Shown here: piece after piece, positions 26,461 to 35,564 of the stretch | Numbering within the stretch: position 1 is the stretch's first letter | Layout: the number at the start of each line of letters is the position of its first letter | Assembly (NCBI GenBank): GCA_040222875.1 | Contig: JAVKCG010000005.1 | Span: 1 to 64,000, forward strand | Source: JAJCYL01 sp040222875 | GTDB lineage: Bacteria > Bacteroidota > Bacteroidia > Cytophagales > Cyclobacteriaceae | Length of the DNA: 64,000 nt | Direction: 5' to 3' | Notes under the pieces: model-generated | The model's input: only the letters and a program-made list of their open reading frames with translations | Database searches by the model: none | Told to the model about the DNA's origin: nothing | Made by a program: the position numbers and the translations under genes

Positions 26461-26730
26461 ATGAAATTAGAGCGCACACTGGACGATTTTATGAATAGCG
26501 ATGAAATCGACTATTCCGAATACATCGATTATCTGCAAAATGAGGATAATCTTGATCAGTTCATGGAATATTGGATGTCCCTAAATCAAGACAAATTATC
26601 CAACCAAAAATCCAAAAGGATATTCAAAAATGTGGTTTCTGAATTGGGTGATGAGCTCTTTGAAGAAAAATGCAAAGAATCAATTTTTAGCTGGTCACAT
26701 TATAAAGGTTTACTAGAAAAAGTAGCCTAA
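26461..26730 (+). CDS. Small acidic protein, possibly a minimal FecR-like anti-sigma factor
   Basis: An 89-residue acidic, helical, cytoplasmic protein with no membrane segment. The pattern EYIDYLQNEDNLDQFMEYWMS followed by SKRIFKNVVSEL recalls the N-terminal sigma-binding segment of FecR-type anti-sigma factors (short helix, aromatic residue, W, then a Lys-rich helix), but the transmembrane and periplasmic parts are absent. The ATG at 26461 is chosen; the open frame could also begin at TTG codons 26395 or 26398, adding a hydrophobic stretch of 22 residues. It lies between the ECF sigma gene and susC. The FecR resemblance is by eye and weak; it may be an unrelated orphan. Confidence 0.5.
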   Translation: MKLERTLDDFMNSDEIDYSEYIDYLQNEDNLDQFMEYWMSLNQDKLSNQKSKRIFKNVVSELGDELFEEKCKESIFSWSHYKGLLEKVA

Positions 26731-26760
26731 TTAATCTCAACATTAAGCTAACAGCACACA

Positions 26761-29700
26761 ATGAAGACATCTTCTTTTTTAATTTCTACTCTCCTTTTAA
26801 ACCTTGCAGCAGTAGCAGTATATGGTCAAGCAATAAGTGGCAGGGTTACATCTGACGACGGTGAGAGTGTTCCCGGAGTTAATGTGGTGGTTAAAGGCAC
26901 TTCTTCTGGAACAATCACAGATTTAGACGGTGTATACCAGGTAAATGCTCCATCAGATGCAGTGCTTGTTTTTTCTTATGTAGGGTTTGAAACAATGGAA
27001 GTAACAGTTAACAACCGCACACAGATTGATGTGGAGTTGCAGTCAAATATCGGAGCGTTAGAAGAAGTAGTTGTTGTGGCTTATGGCGAGGTGAAGAAGA
27101 AAGACCTAACTGGTTCGGTTTCATCAGTAAAGGGTGATGAGATGTCAAAAGTAGCAACCACTTCATTTGATCAGGCTTTGCAAGGTAGGGCAGCTGGTGT
27201 GCAAGTAACCCAGGTTTCAGGTCGGCCGGGTGGTGAAACTTCCATACGCATCAGGGGCAGCAGTTCGGTAAACGCAGGCAATGAGCCGCTGTATGTGGTT
27301 GACGGCATGTTAATGACAAGCAGCAGTTCTGATTTAAATGCTGGTGGGGCATCCGGGTCATCGTTGAATGCTCTCTCAACTATAAACCCTGCAGACATTG
27401 AATCTATCGAAATACTCAAAGATGCATCTGCAACTGCATTATATGGTTCAAGAGGAGCTAATGGAGTTGTTTTAATTACAACAAAGCGTGGGCAAGAAGG
27501 CAGAACCAGCATTTCCGTTGATTCTTATTATGGAGTGCAGGATGTCTCAAACACGCTTGATTTATTAAATGGTGAAGAATTTGCCAATTACATGAATGCG
27601 CTCACCAACGAACGCCAGTTGCCAGCTGATGTAAGATATTTAGTGCCAGCCAATTTTGGCGAGGGCACTGACTGGCAGGAAGCAATTTTTCGAAGAGCCG
27701 CCATGCAAAGTCATCAACTTACTGTTTCTGGCGGCAATAAGGATACCCAATACTCGGTCTCGGGGGGGTATTTTTTACAGGACGGCATCATCTTAAATTC
27801 TGATTTTGAAAGGGCAACATTCCGCACCAATCTTGATCAGAAAGTCAATGAGATTTTCAAGATGGGCACACGGGTGAATTTAAGTAGGATTGTATCAAAG
27901 GGGGTGCTTACGGGTGCCGTTAATCCAGGCACTGGCGTTCTTTTGCCGGGTAGTGTAAGCTCAGCGTTATTGTTCACACCGACTTTGCCTGTACTAGACG
28001 AAAATGAGCCAGGTGGATACACTTTTGAAGATGACCGCGGTCGGGGGCTTCCCAACCCTGTGGCAGACGCCAGAGAAACAGATAATATCTCCCAGAATAC
28101 CAGAATTGTTGCCAGTGTGTTTGGTGAACTTGAATTAATGGATAACCTGAATTTCAGGACTAATGTGGGTATCGATGCCTTTTCAGTAAAAGAAAATCGT
28201 TTCGTTCCCAATTTTTTAAAAAGAACTGAACCGAACAATGGTGAGGCCACTATTGCCACCATTGATGGTCTCTCATGGTTAACAGAATTTACTTTAAACT
28301 ATAATAAGGAGATTGACGATGATAACTCCATAGATGCGCTTCTAGGTTTTACGAGACAAGGTTTCACATCTGAACGCCTCTTTGCTTTCACCCTCGATTT
28401 CACCGACAATAATATCGGTTATCACAATCTGGCAGCCGGATTAAATCCACAGCCACCCTCAAGCAGCGAAAACCAATGGGGAATTGTGAGTTATTTGGCC
28501 AGAATTAACTTCAACCATAAGAGCAAATACCTACTGACAGCTAACGCCCGTGTGGATGGTTCATCGCGGTTTGGCGAAGACAGTAAATACGGGTTCTTTC
28601 CTTCTGTTGCTTTAGCATGGAATATTACAGAAGAAGATTTCCTTAGCACTTCAGGTATATTCGAATCATTAAAATTAAGAACAAGCTACGGGGTAATCGG
28701 AAACTCAGATATCTCTTCTTTCAATTCTTTAGCTACAGTAGGCCCATTTGGTGAAGGTACATTTAACAACAATGAGCCCTACATCGGTGTTGAACCACTA
28801 AGACGTCCGAACGCTGGCCTACAATGGGAACGCACAGGGCAATTCAATGCGGGTCTTGATATGGCCTTCATGGATGCCAGGTTGCTAGTAACGACAGATT
28901 TTTACATTCAGAATACCACAGATTTATTATTGAATACACCAATCCCAACTACCTCTGGGTTTAGCAGCTTTTTTGCCAACATAGGTGAGCTTCAAAACAC
29001 CGGAATTGAGTTAGCCATTGATGCGGCCATACTTGATAAAGGCCCCCTAACATGGAACTCTACATTCAACATATCATCAAACAGGAATGAAATCAAAAAA
29101 CTATCTGACGGCAATGACATCCCGGCACCCGGTGTATTGGTAGTTCCTGACGGATGGAATGTTGTAAGGGTCGGTGAACCTCTTGGCTCATTCCATGGGT
29201 TGATCTCTGATGGGATTTTTCAAAGTGACTCAGAAGCTGAGAATAGTCCTCTCCTAATTGGTCAGGATGCCGTGGCTGGCGAAAGAAGGTACCGGGATGT
29301 GAATGGCCGGGATGCAGACGGAAATCTAACGGGACAGCCAGACGGCGTAATTAATAGTGATGACAGGGTCATTATCGGTCAGGCCCAACCTAAATTCACA
29401 TGGAATCTGATTAATAATTTTAGCTATAAAGGCTTTGACCTCTCTGTTTTCATTCAAGCTTCTCAAGGAAATGACATAGTAAATGCCTATCGATTTGAGT
29501 TGGAAACTTTGACAGGTGAGACAAATGTGTTTCGAGATGCTTTTGTAGACCGTTGGACGGATTCCAACCCATCCTCCAAGCATAGAAAGATTGATCCTTC
29601 AGACCGCAATACTTTTTCTTCTGCCCAGGTAGAAGATGGTTCCTTTATAAGGATTAAAAACATAAACCTTGGTTATGCCTTTCCGCAGAAAATTCTTGAC

Positions 29701-29883
29701 AACCTGAAATTGAGCAAATTGAGGGCCTATGTAAGTGTGAACAATCTGCACACATTTACGAACTACTCAGGCTACGACCCTGAGGTGAATGCCTTTGGGC
29801 AAAATGCACTCCTGTTAGGGATTGATTATGGGGGATATCCACTGGCAAAAACATTTATTGCTGGAATACAAATTGGGATTTGA
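26761..29883 (+). CDS. SusC/RagA family TonB-dependent glycan transporter
   Basis: The outer-membrane beta-barrel half of a SusCD pair, which imports oligosaccharides with energy from TonB. The 1040-residue precursor has a signal peptide (1-22), a carboxypeptidase-D-regulatory-like domain (about 24-108, with GRVTSDDGESVPGVNVVVKG), the SusC-type plug (VRI-like IRGSSSVNAGNEPLYVVDG), and the barrel ending in aromatic strands (FIAGIQIGI). There is no N-terminal STN signalling domain, so it should not activate the nearby ECF factor through a FecR relay. It is followed directly by susD. Confidence 0.95.
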   Translation: MKTSSFLISTLLLNLAAVAVYGQAISGRVTSDDGESVPGVNVVVKGTSSGTITDLDGVYQVNAPSDAVLVFSYVGFETMEVTVNNRTQIDVELQSNIGALEEVVVVAYGEVKKKDLTGSVSSVKGDEMSKVATTSFDQALQGRAAGVQVTQVSGRPGGETSIRIRGSSSVNAGNEPLYVVDGMLMTSSSSDLNAGGASGSSLNALSTINPADIESIEILKDASATALYGSRGANGVVLITTKRGQEGRTSISVDSYYGVQDVSNTLDLLNGEEFANYMNALTNERQLPADVRYLVPANFGEGTDWQEAIFRRAAMQSHQLTVSGGNKDTQYSVSGGYFLQDGIILNSDFERATFRTNLDQKVNEIFKMGTRVNLSRIVSKGVLTGAVNPGTGVLLPGSVSSALLFTPTLPVLDENEPGGYTFEDDRGRGLPNPVADARETDNISQNTRIVASVFGELELMDNLNFRTNVGIDAFSVKENRFVPNFLKRTEPNNGEATIATIDGLSWLTEFTLNYNKEIDDDNSIDALLGFTRQGFTSERLFAFTLDFTDNNIGYHNLAAGLNPQPPSSSENQWGIVSYLARINFNHKSKYLLTANARVDGSSRFGEDSKYGFFPSVALAWNITEEDFLSTSGIFESLKLRTSYGVIGNSDISSFNSLATVGPFGEGTFNNNEPYIGVEPLRRPNAGLQWERTGQFNAGLDMAFMDARLLVTTDFYIQNTTDLLLNTPIPTTSGFSSFFANIGELQNTGIELAIDAAILDKGPLTWNSTFNISSNRNEIKKLSDGNDIPAPGVLVVPDGWNVVRVGEPLGSFHGLISDGIFQSDSEAENSPLLIGQDAVAGERRYRDVNGRDADGNLTGQPDGVINSDDRVIIGQAQPKFTWNLINNFSYKGFDLSVFIQASQGNDIVNAYRFELETLTGETNVFRDAFVDRWTDSNPSSKHRKIDPSDRNTFSSAQVEDGSFIRIKNINLGYAFPQKILDNLKLSKLRAYVSVNNLHTFTNYSGYDPEVNAFGQNALLLGIDYGGYPLAKTFIAGIQIGI

Positions 29884-29885
29884 AC

Positions 29886-31382
29886 ATGAATTACTGCACA
29901 ATGAGAATCAATAAATACCATACTTTTTATATCGGGCTTGCTTTTCTATTTGTTCTTTCATGTGATGGAATTTTAGATGAAGACCCTCAAGATCAGATTT
30001 TCGTCAGTAACTTTTTCCAAAGTGAGAACGATGCTATTGGGGCGGTCAATTCAATCTATGCAGCTCTCAACTCAACTAGTACCGCACCCACATTTGGTGG
30101 GGTTTATCACAGTACCTATTGGGTCATTCAGGGTTTGGCCTCTGACGAAATGAATAACCGCCAGGCAGGTGCTCCTCAAAATGATCAGCTTGAAACATTC
30201 ACATTCAATTCAGCAAATGCCAACCTTTTTGATGTTTGGAGCACCACTTATAAGGCGATCAATAATGCCAACTTTGCCATTGGCGGAATAACCAATTCAC
30301 CGATAGACGAAACCCTGAGAACTCGCCTTATCGGTGAAGCCAGTTTCTTACGTGGAATCTTATATTTTGACCTTGTAAGAATGTTTGGAGAAATACCACT
30401 TGTTCTGGAAGATAATGACGAACTAAGGCCACCCAAAAACTCGATTGATGAGGTTTATACCCAAATTATAGCAGACTTAAATTTAGCCGTCACTTCACTA
30501 CCAGCCAGCTATTCTGCTGGTGATGGGTTGGGAAGAGCTACCACTGGGGCAGCCAGTGGAGCACTTGCCAAGGTGCATCTGACACGTGGGGAGTGGCAGC
30601 AATCAATTGACAATGCATTGAATGTGATAAACTCCGGAAACTACAACCTCTGGCCTGATTTTGCAGATGCATTTAGAATAGCTAATGAAAATGGACAAGA
30701 GACTGTATTTGGGATCGGTTTTGGTGATGGCGGTGGTGCCATTACATTTTGGGAGGTAGGCCAATTTAATGTAAGGCTGCTGCCCCGAGAGCTTAGCCTG
30801 GCAGTTCCTGGCATAAACGCTCAGGGATGGCAAGTAGCTACCCAGGACTTATTTGATGCGTATGATGCCAATGACCGTCGACGATCAGTAACCTTAATGA
30901 CAGATGTTGCTGGAGATGCTTTGGATGATCCTTTCATCAGAAAATATTGGGACGAAATCGGTGAACCGCAAGGTGGTAATACAGATGCTGATTTTATTTA
31001 TCTCAGGTATTCTGATGTGTTACTTATGTATGCAGAAGCCCTCAACGAATTGAACAACGGCCCTAACGGTGATGCTTACGATGCCATTAATCAAGTACGA
31101 CGCAGAGCCAGGTTTGACGGCACTCAAGACCAGAATGTACTACCTGACTTATCTGGTCTGACTTATCAGGAATTTCAAGATGCCATTTTGCTTGAGAGAA
31201 GAAAAGAGCTGGTGGCAGAGGGCCATCGGTGGTTTGACTTAGTGAGAACAGGAAGACTTCAAGAGTTGGTTCCCCTGGCAAAATCAGGCGTGGTACCCGC
31301 AGCAACTCACAATCTCTTCCCAATTCCGCAAAGAGAGGTTGATTTAAATCCAAACCTGCTGCCACAAAATCCAGGATATTAA
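29886..31382 (+). CDS. SusD/RagB family glycan-binding lipoprotein
   Basis: The surface lipoprotein lid of the SusCD transporter, which captures oligosaccharide and closes over SusC. The 499-residue precursor has a lipoprotein signal peptide with lipidated C26 (FVLSC), followed by the acidic DGILDEDP stretch typical of surface export. The TPR-like SusD fold is visible from AINNANFAI to LRTRLIGEASFLRGILYFDLVRMFG, and the C-terminal domain holds ERRKELVAEGHRWFDLVR. The frame could begin at TTG 29880; ATG 29886 or 29901 gives a better signal peptide. It starts 3 bp after the susC stop. Confidence 0.94.
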   Translation: MNYCTMRINKYHTFYIGLAFLFVLSCDGILDEDPQDQIFVSNFFQSENDAIGAVNSIYAALNSTSTAPTFGGVYHSTYWVIQGLASDEMNNRQAGAPQNDQLETFTFNSANANLFDVWSTTYKAINNANFAIGGITNSPIDETLRTRLIGEASFLRGILYFDLVRMFGEIPLVLEDNDELRPPKNSIDEVYTQIIADLNLAVTSLPASYSAGDGLGRATTGAASGALAKVHLTRGEWQQSIDNALNVINSGNYNLWPDFADAFRIANENGQETVFGIGFGDGGGAITFWEVGQFNVRLLPRELSLAVPGINAQGWQVATQDLFDAYDANDRRRSVTLMTDVAGDALDDPFIRKYWDEIGEPQGGNTDADFIYLRYSDVLLMYAEALNELNNGPNGDAYDAINQVRRRARFDGTQDQNVLPDLSGLTYQEFQDAILLERRKELVAEGHRWFDLVRTGRLQELVPLAKSGVVPAATHNLFPIPQREVDLNPNLLPQNPGY

Positions 31383-31397
31383 ATCATCACCTAAAAG

Positions 31398-32342
31398 ATG
31401 CCAATCACAATTGCCCTGGATTTAGGCGGAACCTCCATTAAACTGGCTTTAGTAAAAGAAGGCGGGATTATCGAGTCCAGCAATATTCCAGTAAATGATA
31501 ATACCCGATTAGAACCGATACTAACAACTATTGAACAAAGCATTTCTGACTTGGCAAGCAAGAATGGCATTGCATCAAGTCAGTTTGAAGGAATAGGCAT
31601 GGCTTTTCCGTCGATCGTTGATAACAAAGCGGGTAAAATATTGTCAGAATATGTGAAATACGCTGACGTAAATGACCTTTCACTTCAAAGCTGGTCAAAA
31701 AAGTTATGGGGCATTCCACTGCTTTTTGAAAATGACGCCAGGGCAGCATTAGTTGGTGAATGGCAATACGGTGCAGGCATTGGCAAAACTGATCTTGTTC
31801 AGATGACTATTGGAACTGGCGTTGGTTCGGCTGTGCTTATTGATGGGAAAGTTTTAAGGGGCAAACATTTTCTAGCTGGCAATTTAGGCGGTCATGTTAC
31901 GGTCAATTACGACGGGGATGAATGCAATTGCGGCAATATCGGGTGCCTTGAAACTGTGGCTTCTACCTGGGCACTGCCTACTAAGGTTAGTAGCCATCAA
32001 TTATTTAAAGAGAGTCGACTTAGTAATGCGGAAATAATTGACTTTGAAGTAGTTTTTAAGTTAGCCGCTGAAAACGACCCGTTGGCAACCATCATCAGAG
32101 ATGACTGTGTGAATGCATGGGGGTTTGGAGCGATTAATCTGGTTCACTCTTTTGACCCCCAGGCAATAATCATCGGAGGGGGAATTATGCAGAGCAAATT
32201 GCAAATACTTCCTCAAATCCAGAAAATGGTCGACAAACACACCTGGCTTCCACCAGGAACAGTGGAGATCATCGCCGCTAAAAATGGAAACAAAGCTGCA
32301 CTTTTAGGACTCGATTATTTGGTAAAACAAAACGTGAATTAA
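31398..32342 (+). CDS. ROK family sugar kinase
   Basis: A 314-residue cytoplasmic kinase of the ROK family, which phosphorylates free hexoses or hexosamines at C6. It has the ATP-phosphate motif DLGGT (8-12), catalytic D113 in FENDARAA, and the zinc site formed by H166, C176, C178 and C183 (CNCGNIGCLE). Its place between susD and a mannose-6-phosphate-isomerase-type gene suggests it may act on mannose, giving mannose 6-phosphate for the next enzyme; glucose or fructose remain possible. No helix-turn-helix is present, so it is a kinase, not a ROK repressor. Confidence 0.87.
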   Translation: MPITIALDLGGTSIKLALVKEGGIIESSNIPVNDNTRLEPILTTIEQSISDLASKNGIASSQFEGIGMAFPSIVDNKAGKILSEYVKYADVNDLSLQSWSKKLWGIPLLFENDARAALVGEWQYGAGIGKTDLVQMTIGTGVGSAVLIDGKVLRGKHFLAGNLGGHVTVNYDGDECNCGNIGCLETVASTWALPTKVSSHQLFKESRLSNAEIIDFEVVFKLAAENDPLATIIRDDCVNAWGFGAINLVHSFDPQAIIIGGGIMQSKLQILPQIQKMVDKHTWLPPGTVEIIAAKNGNKAALLGLDYLVKQNVN

Positions 32343-32346
32343 AAAC

Positions 32347-34188
32347 TTGGAATCCAACTACGACAAATATCCAGTCATCCCCATTAGTGGATTTGACCAT
32401 CAATGCTTTAGCGGGTGGAATGAAATTATAGATGAGATTAAAAAATCCTGCTCTACTAAACCTGGCTTAACCATTGTAATGGAGTGTTATCAGGGTTTTT
32501 TCGATGAAGAATTGAAAAAAAACCTAAAAACAATACCAGGAATCCAAATCACAGATGTATCTGCCGCTTACAAAAAACCAGAAGATATAGCTGCAATTAC
32601 ATACCCTGATGTAACTGACGATCCTGTTTTCGGGAAGTTAACAGAACTCTCAATGACTGATTTTTTCGATCAGGGGTTGTTAGCAGAACTAAAAGAAAAA
32701 ATTGCCAATAATGCGCCTAGTTTGGTTTATGGCACAGGGGCTTCCCTGACAATATCAGAACCCGATATCTTGATTTATGCTGATCTCGCCAGGTGGGAAA
32801 TTCAACAACGGATGAGGGCGAATCAGGTAAACAATCTGGGTGTAGAGAACAAGGATGACTCTTTCGCAAATCAGTACAAACGGGCCTTTTTCGTTGATTG
32901 GCGAATCTGTGATCGACTAAAGGCAGGTCTGTTAGATAAGGTTGACTACCTCCTCGACACCAATTCTCCCGACTTTCCAAAAATGATTACAGGAGCTGCG
33001 CTTACTGCCGCTTTGCAACAGGTAAGCCAGCGCCCCTTTCGGGTAGTGCCATTCTTTGACCCGGGGCCATGGGGTGGCCAATGGATGAAAGAGGTCTGCG
33101 ACCTTGACAGGGAAACCGACAATTTCGCCTGGTGTTTTGACTGCGTTCCAGAAGAAAATAGCTTGCTCTTGGGTTTTGGGGATAATACAGTAGAAATACC
33201 ATCCATGAACCTGATTTTCAATCAACCAGAAAATGTCCTTGGAAATGAAATCTATGAGTGCTTAGGCCCAGAATTCCCCATCCGGTTTGATTTTCTCGAC
33301 ACGATGGATGGCGGAAATTTGAGCCTCCAGGTGCACCCTTCTGTTAAGTACATTAGAGAGCAATTTGGCATCACTTACACCCAAGACGAAAGCTATTATT
33401 TGCTTGATGCTGATGATGATGCTTTGGTTTATCTCGGATTAAAGGAAGGCATTGATCCTGACGAGATGATAGGCAGGCTGAAGGATGCCCAAAATGGAGG
33501 TGGCCCTTTTGAGGCAGAAAAATATGTTGAAACATGGAAGGTTAAAAAACATGATCATGTTTTAATACCGGCCGGCACTGTTCATTGTTCTGGGAAAAAC
33601 AGCATGGTTCTCGAAATAAGTGCAACCCCGTACATTTTCACTTTCAAGCTATGGGATTGGGGCCGTATGGGCTTAGATGGCAAACCCCGCCCAATCAATA
33701 TTGAACATGGAAAGAAGGTGATTGAGTGGGATCGAACGACATCATGGACCAAAGCCAATATTGTAAACCGCGTAAAAGAAATTGAGCAGCATGAGGATTG
33801 GAGGGAAGAAATAACAGGGCTGCATGAATTGCAATTCATCGAAACCAGACGGCATTGGTTCTCTGGTAAAGTTGAACACAACACCAATGGCCAGGTAAAT
33901 GTGCTCAATCTGGTTGAAGGACGAGAAGTAATTGTTGAGAGCCCCGACGGGGCATTTGATCCATTTGTCGTTCACTATGTTGAAACATTCATTATACCAG
34001 CTTCTGTAGGAGCATATACAATTAGGCCTTTTGGCGAGAGTGAGGGCAAAGAGTGCGCCACTATCAAGGCTTATGTTAGGCCTGAAAAACTAAAGGCCAT
34101 AGGCCGGGATTTATGGATGATGCCTAAAAAGCACTTTAAAACCGCTGCCACGAGTGAAAGCTCAGCCAAGCCAATTGTAAGCAACTAA
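32347..34188 (+). CDS. Class I mannose-6-phosphate isomerase with an extra N-terminal domain
   Basis: Phosphomannose isomerase converts mannose 6-phosphate to fructose 6-phosphate. Of 613 residues, the isomerase part covers about 230-600: PWGGQW (241-246), the zinc-site strand LSLQVHPSVKYI with Q328 and H330, IPAGTVHCSG with H413, and a C-terminal cupin half. Residues 1-225 form an additional domain of a kind I recall in Bacteroidota isomerases. It has a nucleoside-kinase-like look (YADLARWEIQQRMR) but no P-loop, so catalysis there is doubtful. The TTG start lies 4 bp after the ROK stop; no ATG is nearby. The order ROK kinase, isomerase, porter fits a mannose route. Confidence 0.82.
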   Translation: MESNYDKYPVIPISGFDHQCFSGWNEIIDEIKKSCSTKPGLTIVMECYQGFFDEELKKNLKTIPGIQITDVSAAYKKPEDIAAITYPDVTDDPVFGKLTELSMTDFFDQGLLAELKEKIANNAPSLVYGTGASLTISEPDILIYADLARWEIQQRMRANQVNNLGVENKDDSFANQYKRAFFVDWRICDRLKAGLLDKVDYLLDTNSPDFPKMITGAALTAALQQVSQRPFRVVPFFDPGPWGGQWMKEVCDLDRETDNFAWCFDCVPEENSLLLGFGDNTVEIPSMNLIFNQPENVLGNEIYECLGPEFPIRFDFLDTMDGGNLSLQVHPSVKYIREQFGITYTQDESYYLLDADDDALVYLGLKEGIDPDEMIGRLKDAQNGGGPFEAEKYVETWKVKKHDHVLIPAGTVHCSGKNSMVLEISATPYIFTFKLWDWGRMGLDGKPRPINIEHGKKVIEWDRTTSWTKANIVNRVKEIEQHEDWREEITGLHELQFIETRRHWFSGKVEHNTNGQVNVLNLVEGREVIVESPDGAFDPFVVHYVETFIIPASVGAYTIRPFGESEGKECATIKAYVRPEKLKAIGRDLWMMPKKHFKTAATSESSAKPIVSN

Positions 34189-34194
34189 CCGATT

Positions 34195-35553
34195 ATGCAA
34201 GACAACATCAATTACAAATACATTTATCTTATATCATCAGTAGCAGCTCTGGGTGGATTACTGTTTGGTTATGACACGGCCGTCATAGCCGGGGCAATTG
34301 GCCTGTTAAGAACAAAGTTTGATCTATCAGCCGCAATGATGGGCTGGGCAGCTTCAAGTGCAATAATTGGCAGTGTTTTCGGTGCAATGGTTGCTGGCAA
34401 AATAAGTGACATTTTTGGTAGAAAGCGTACCTTACTTGCAACAGCCGTTCTTTTTGCTATTTCAGCAATCGGCTCTGCAATTCCCGACAACCTAACGCAA
34501 TTTGCAATTGCTAGATTTATAGGTGGCCTGGGCGTTGGTGCCGCCTCCATGCTCTCACCGTTGTACATTTCTGAAATTGCCCCCGCTAAGATTAGGGGCA
34601 CCCTGGTAACGACTTATCAACTGGCCATAGTGATTGGCATCCAACTGATCTATTTCGTTAATCTCAAGATTTCAGGTTTCGGAGATGAGGCATGGAATAC
34701 AGAAATGGGTTGGAGGTATATGTTGGGTTCTGAGGCGATCCCCGCAATTCTATTCCTTGTACTCCTCTTTATTGTGCCCGAAAGTCCTCGTTGGCTTTCT
34801 AAAAATGGTCGAGAGGAGGAGTCATTGGCCATCCTGAATAAAGTAAACGGCTCCGCCAGGGCGGCTGAAATACAAAAAGAAATTACTGAGACCTTGAAGG
34901 AAGAAGAGGGTACCCTCAGTGAGTTGTTTGCACCTGGCCTTAGAATGGCGGTGCTGGTTGGGGTGTTTCTTGCCATTTTTTCACAGGTCACAGGAATCAA
35001 TGCGATTATGTATTATGCCCCTGAGATATTCAAGAGTGTTGGTTTTGGCACCGAATCAGCGTTATTACAAACTGTAATCATCGGTTCATTTAATGTAATA
35101 TTTACGTTTGTTGCAATTTGGTTGATTGATAAGGCCGGAAGAAAAACGTTATTGCTTTATGGTGTTACTGGCATGGCGATTTGTCTTTTCTGCATTGGTT
35201 TAGTTTTTCAGATGAACTGGACCGATGGCCCTTGGGTACTAATTTTCATTCTAGGTTACATAGCAAGTTTTGCAGCCTCACTGGGGCCTATCCCCTGGGT
35301 CATGATTTCAGAAATATTCCCTACAAAAACAAGGGGAGTGGCTATGTCAATGGCCGTTTTAATTCTGTGGATCGCAGTTTATCTGGTAACCCAGTTTTTC
35401 CCGATTTTACTCGAATCAATAGGTGGCGCTTATACTTTTTGGCTATTCATGATCAATGCCGTGATCTTACTAATTTTTGTTTGGAGAATTGTGCCGGAAA
35501 CAAAAGGTAAAACACTGGAAGAAATAGAAAGAAGCTGGAAAGAAGGAATTTAG
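34195..35553 (+). CDS. MFS sugar porter
   Basis: A 452-residue inner-membrane transporter of the sugar porter family, likely a proton-coupled monosaccharide importer. It has twelve predicted helices and the family signatures GGLLFGYDTAVIAGA (about residues 20-34), FGRKRTLL after helix 2, RFIGGLGVGAASMLSPLYIS, PESPRWL before the central loop, and PETKGKTLEEIE at the end. It lies 6 bp after the isomerase gene and 11 bp before the GH92 gene, so it should carry the monosaccharide released by the mannosidases, probably mannose. Confidence 0.92.
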   Translation: MQDNINYKYIYLISSVAALGGLLFGYDTAVIAGAIGLLRTKFDLSAAMMGWAASSAIIGSVFGAMVAGKISDIFGRKRTLLATAVLFAISAIGSAIPDNLTQFAIARFIGGLGVGAASMLSPLYISEIAPAKIRGTLVTTYQLAIVIGIQLIYFVNLKISGFGDEAWNTEMGWRYMLGSEAIPAILFLVLLFIVPESPRWLSKNGREEESLAILNKVNGSARAAEIQKEITETLKEEEGTLSELFAPGLRMAVLVGVFLAIFSQVTGINAIMYYAPEIFKSVGFGTESALLQTVIIGSFNVIFTFVAIWLIDKAGRKTLLLYGVTGMAICLFCIGLVFQMNWTDGPWVLIFILGYIASFAASLGPIPWVMISEIFPTKTRGVAMSMAVLILWIAVYLVTQFFPILLESIGGAYTFWLFMINAVILLIFVWRIVPETKGKTLEEIERSWKEGI

Positions 35554-35564
35554 ATTTTACAACC

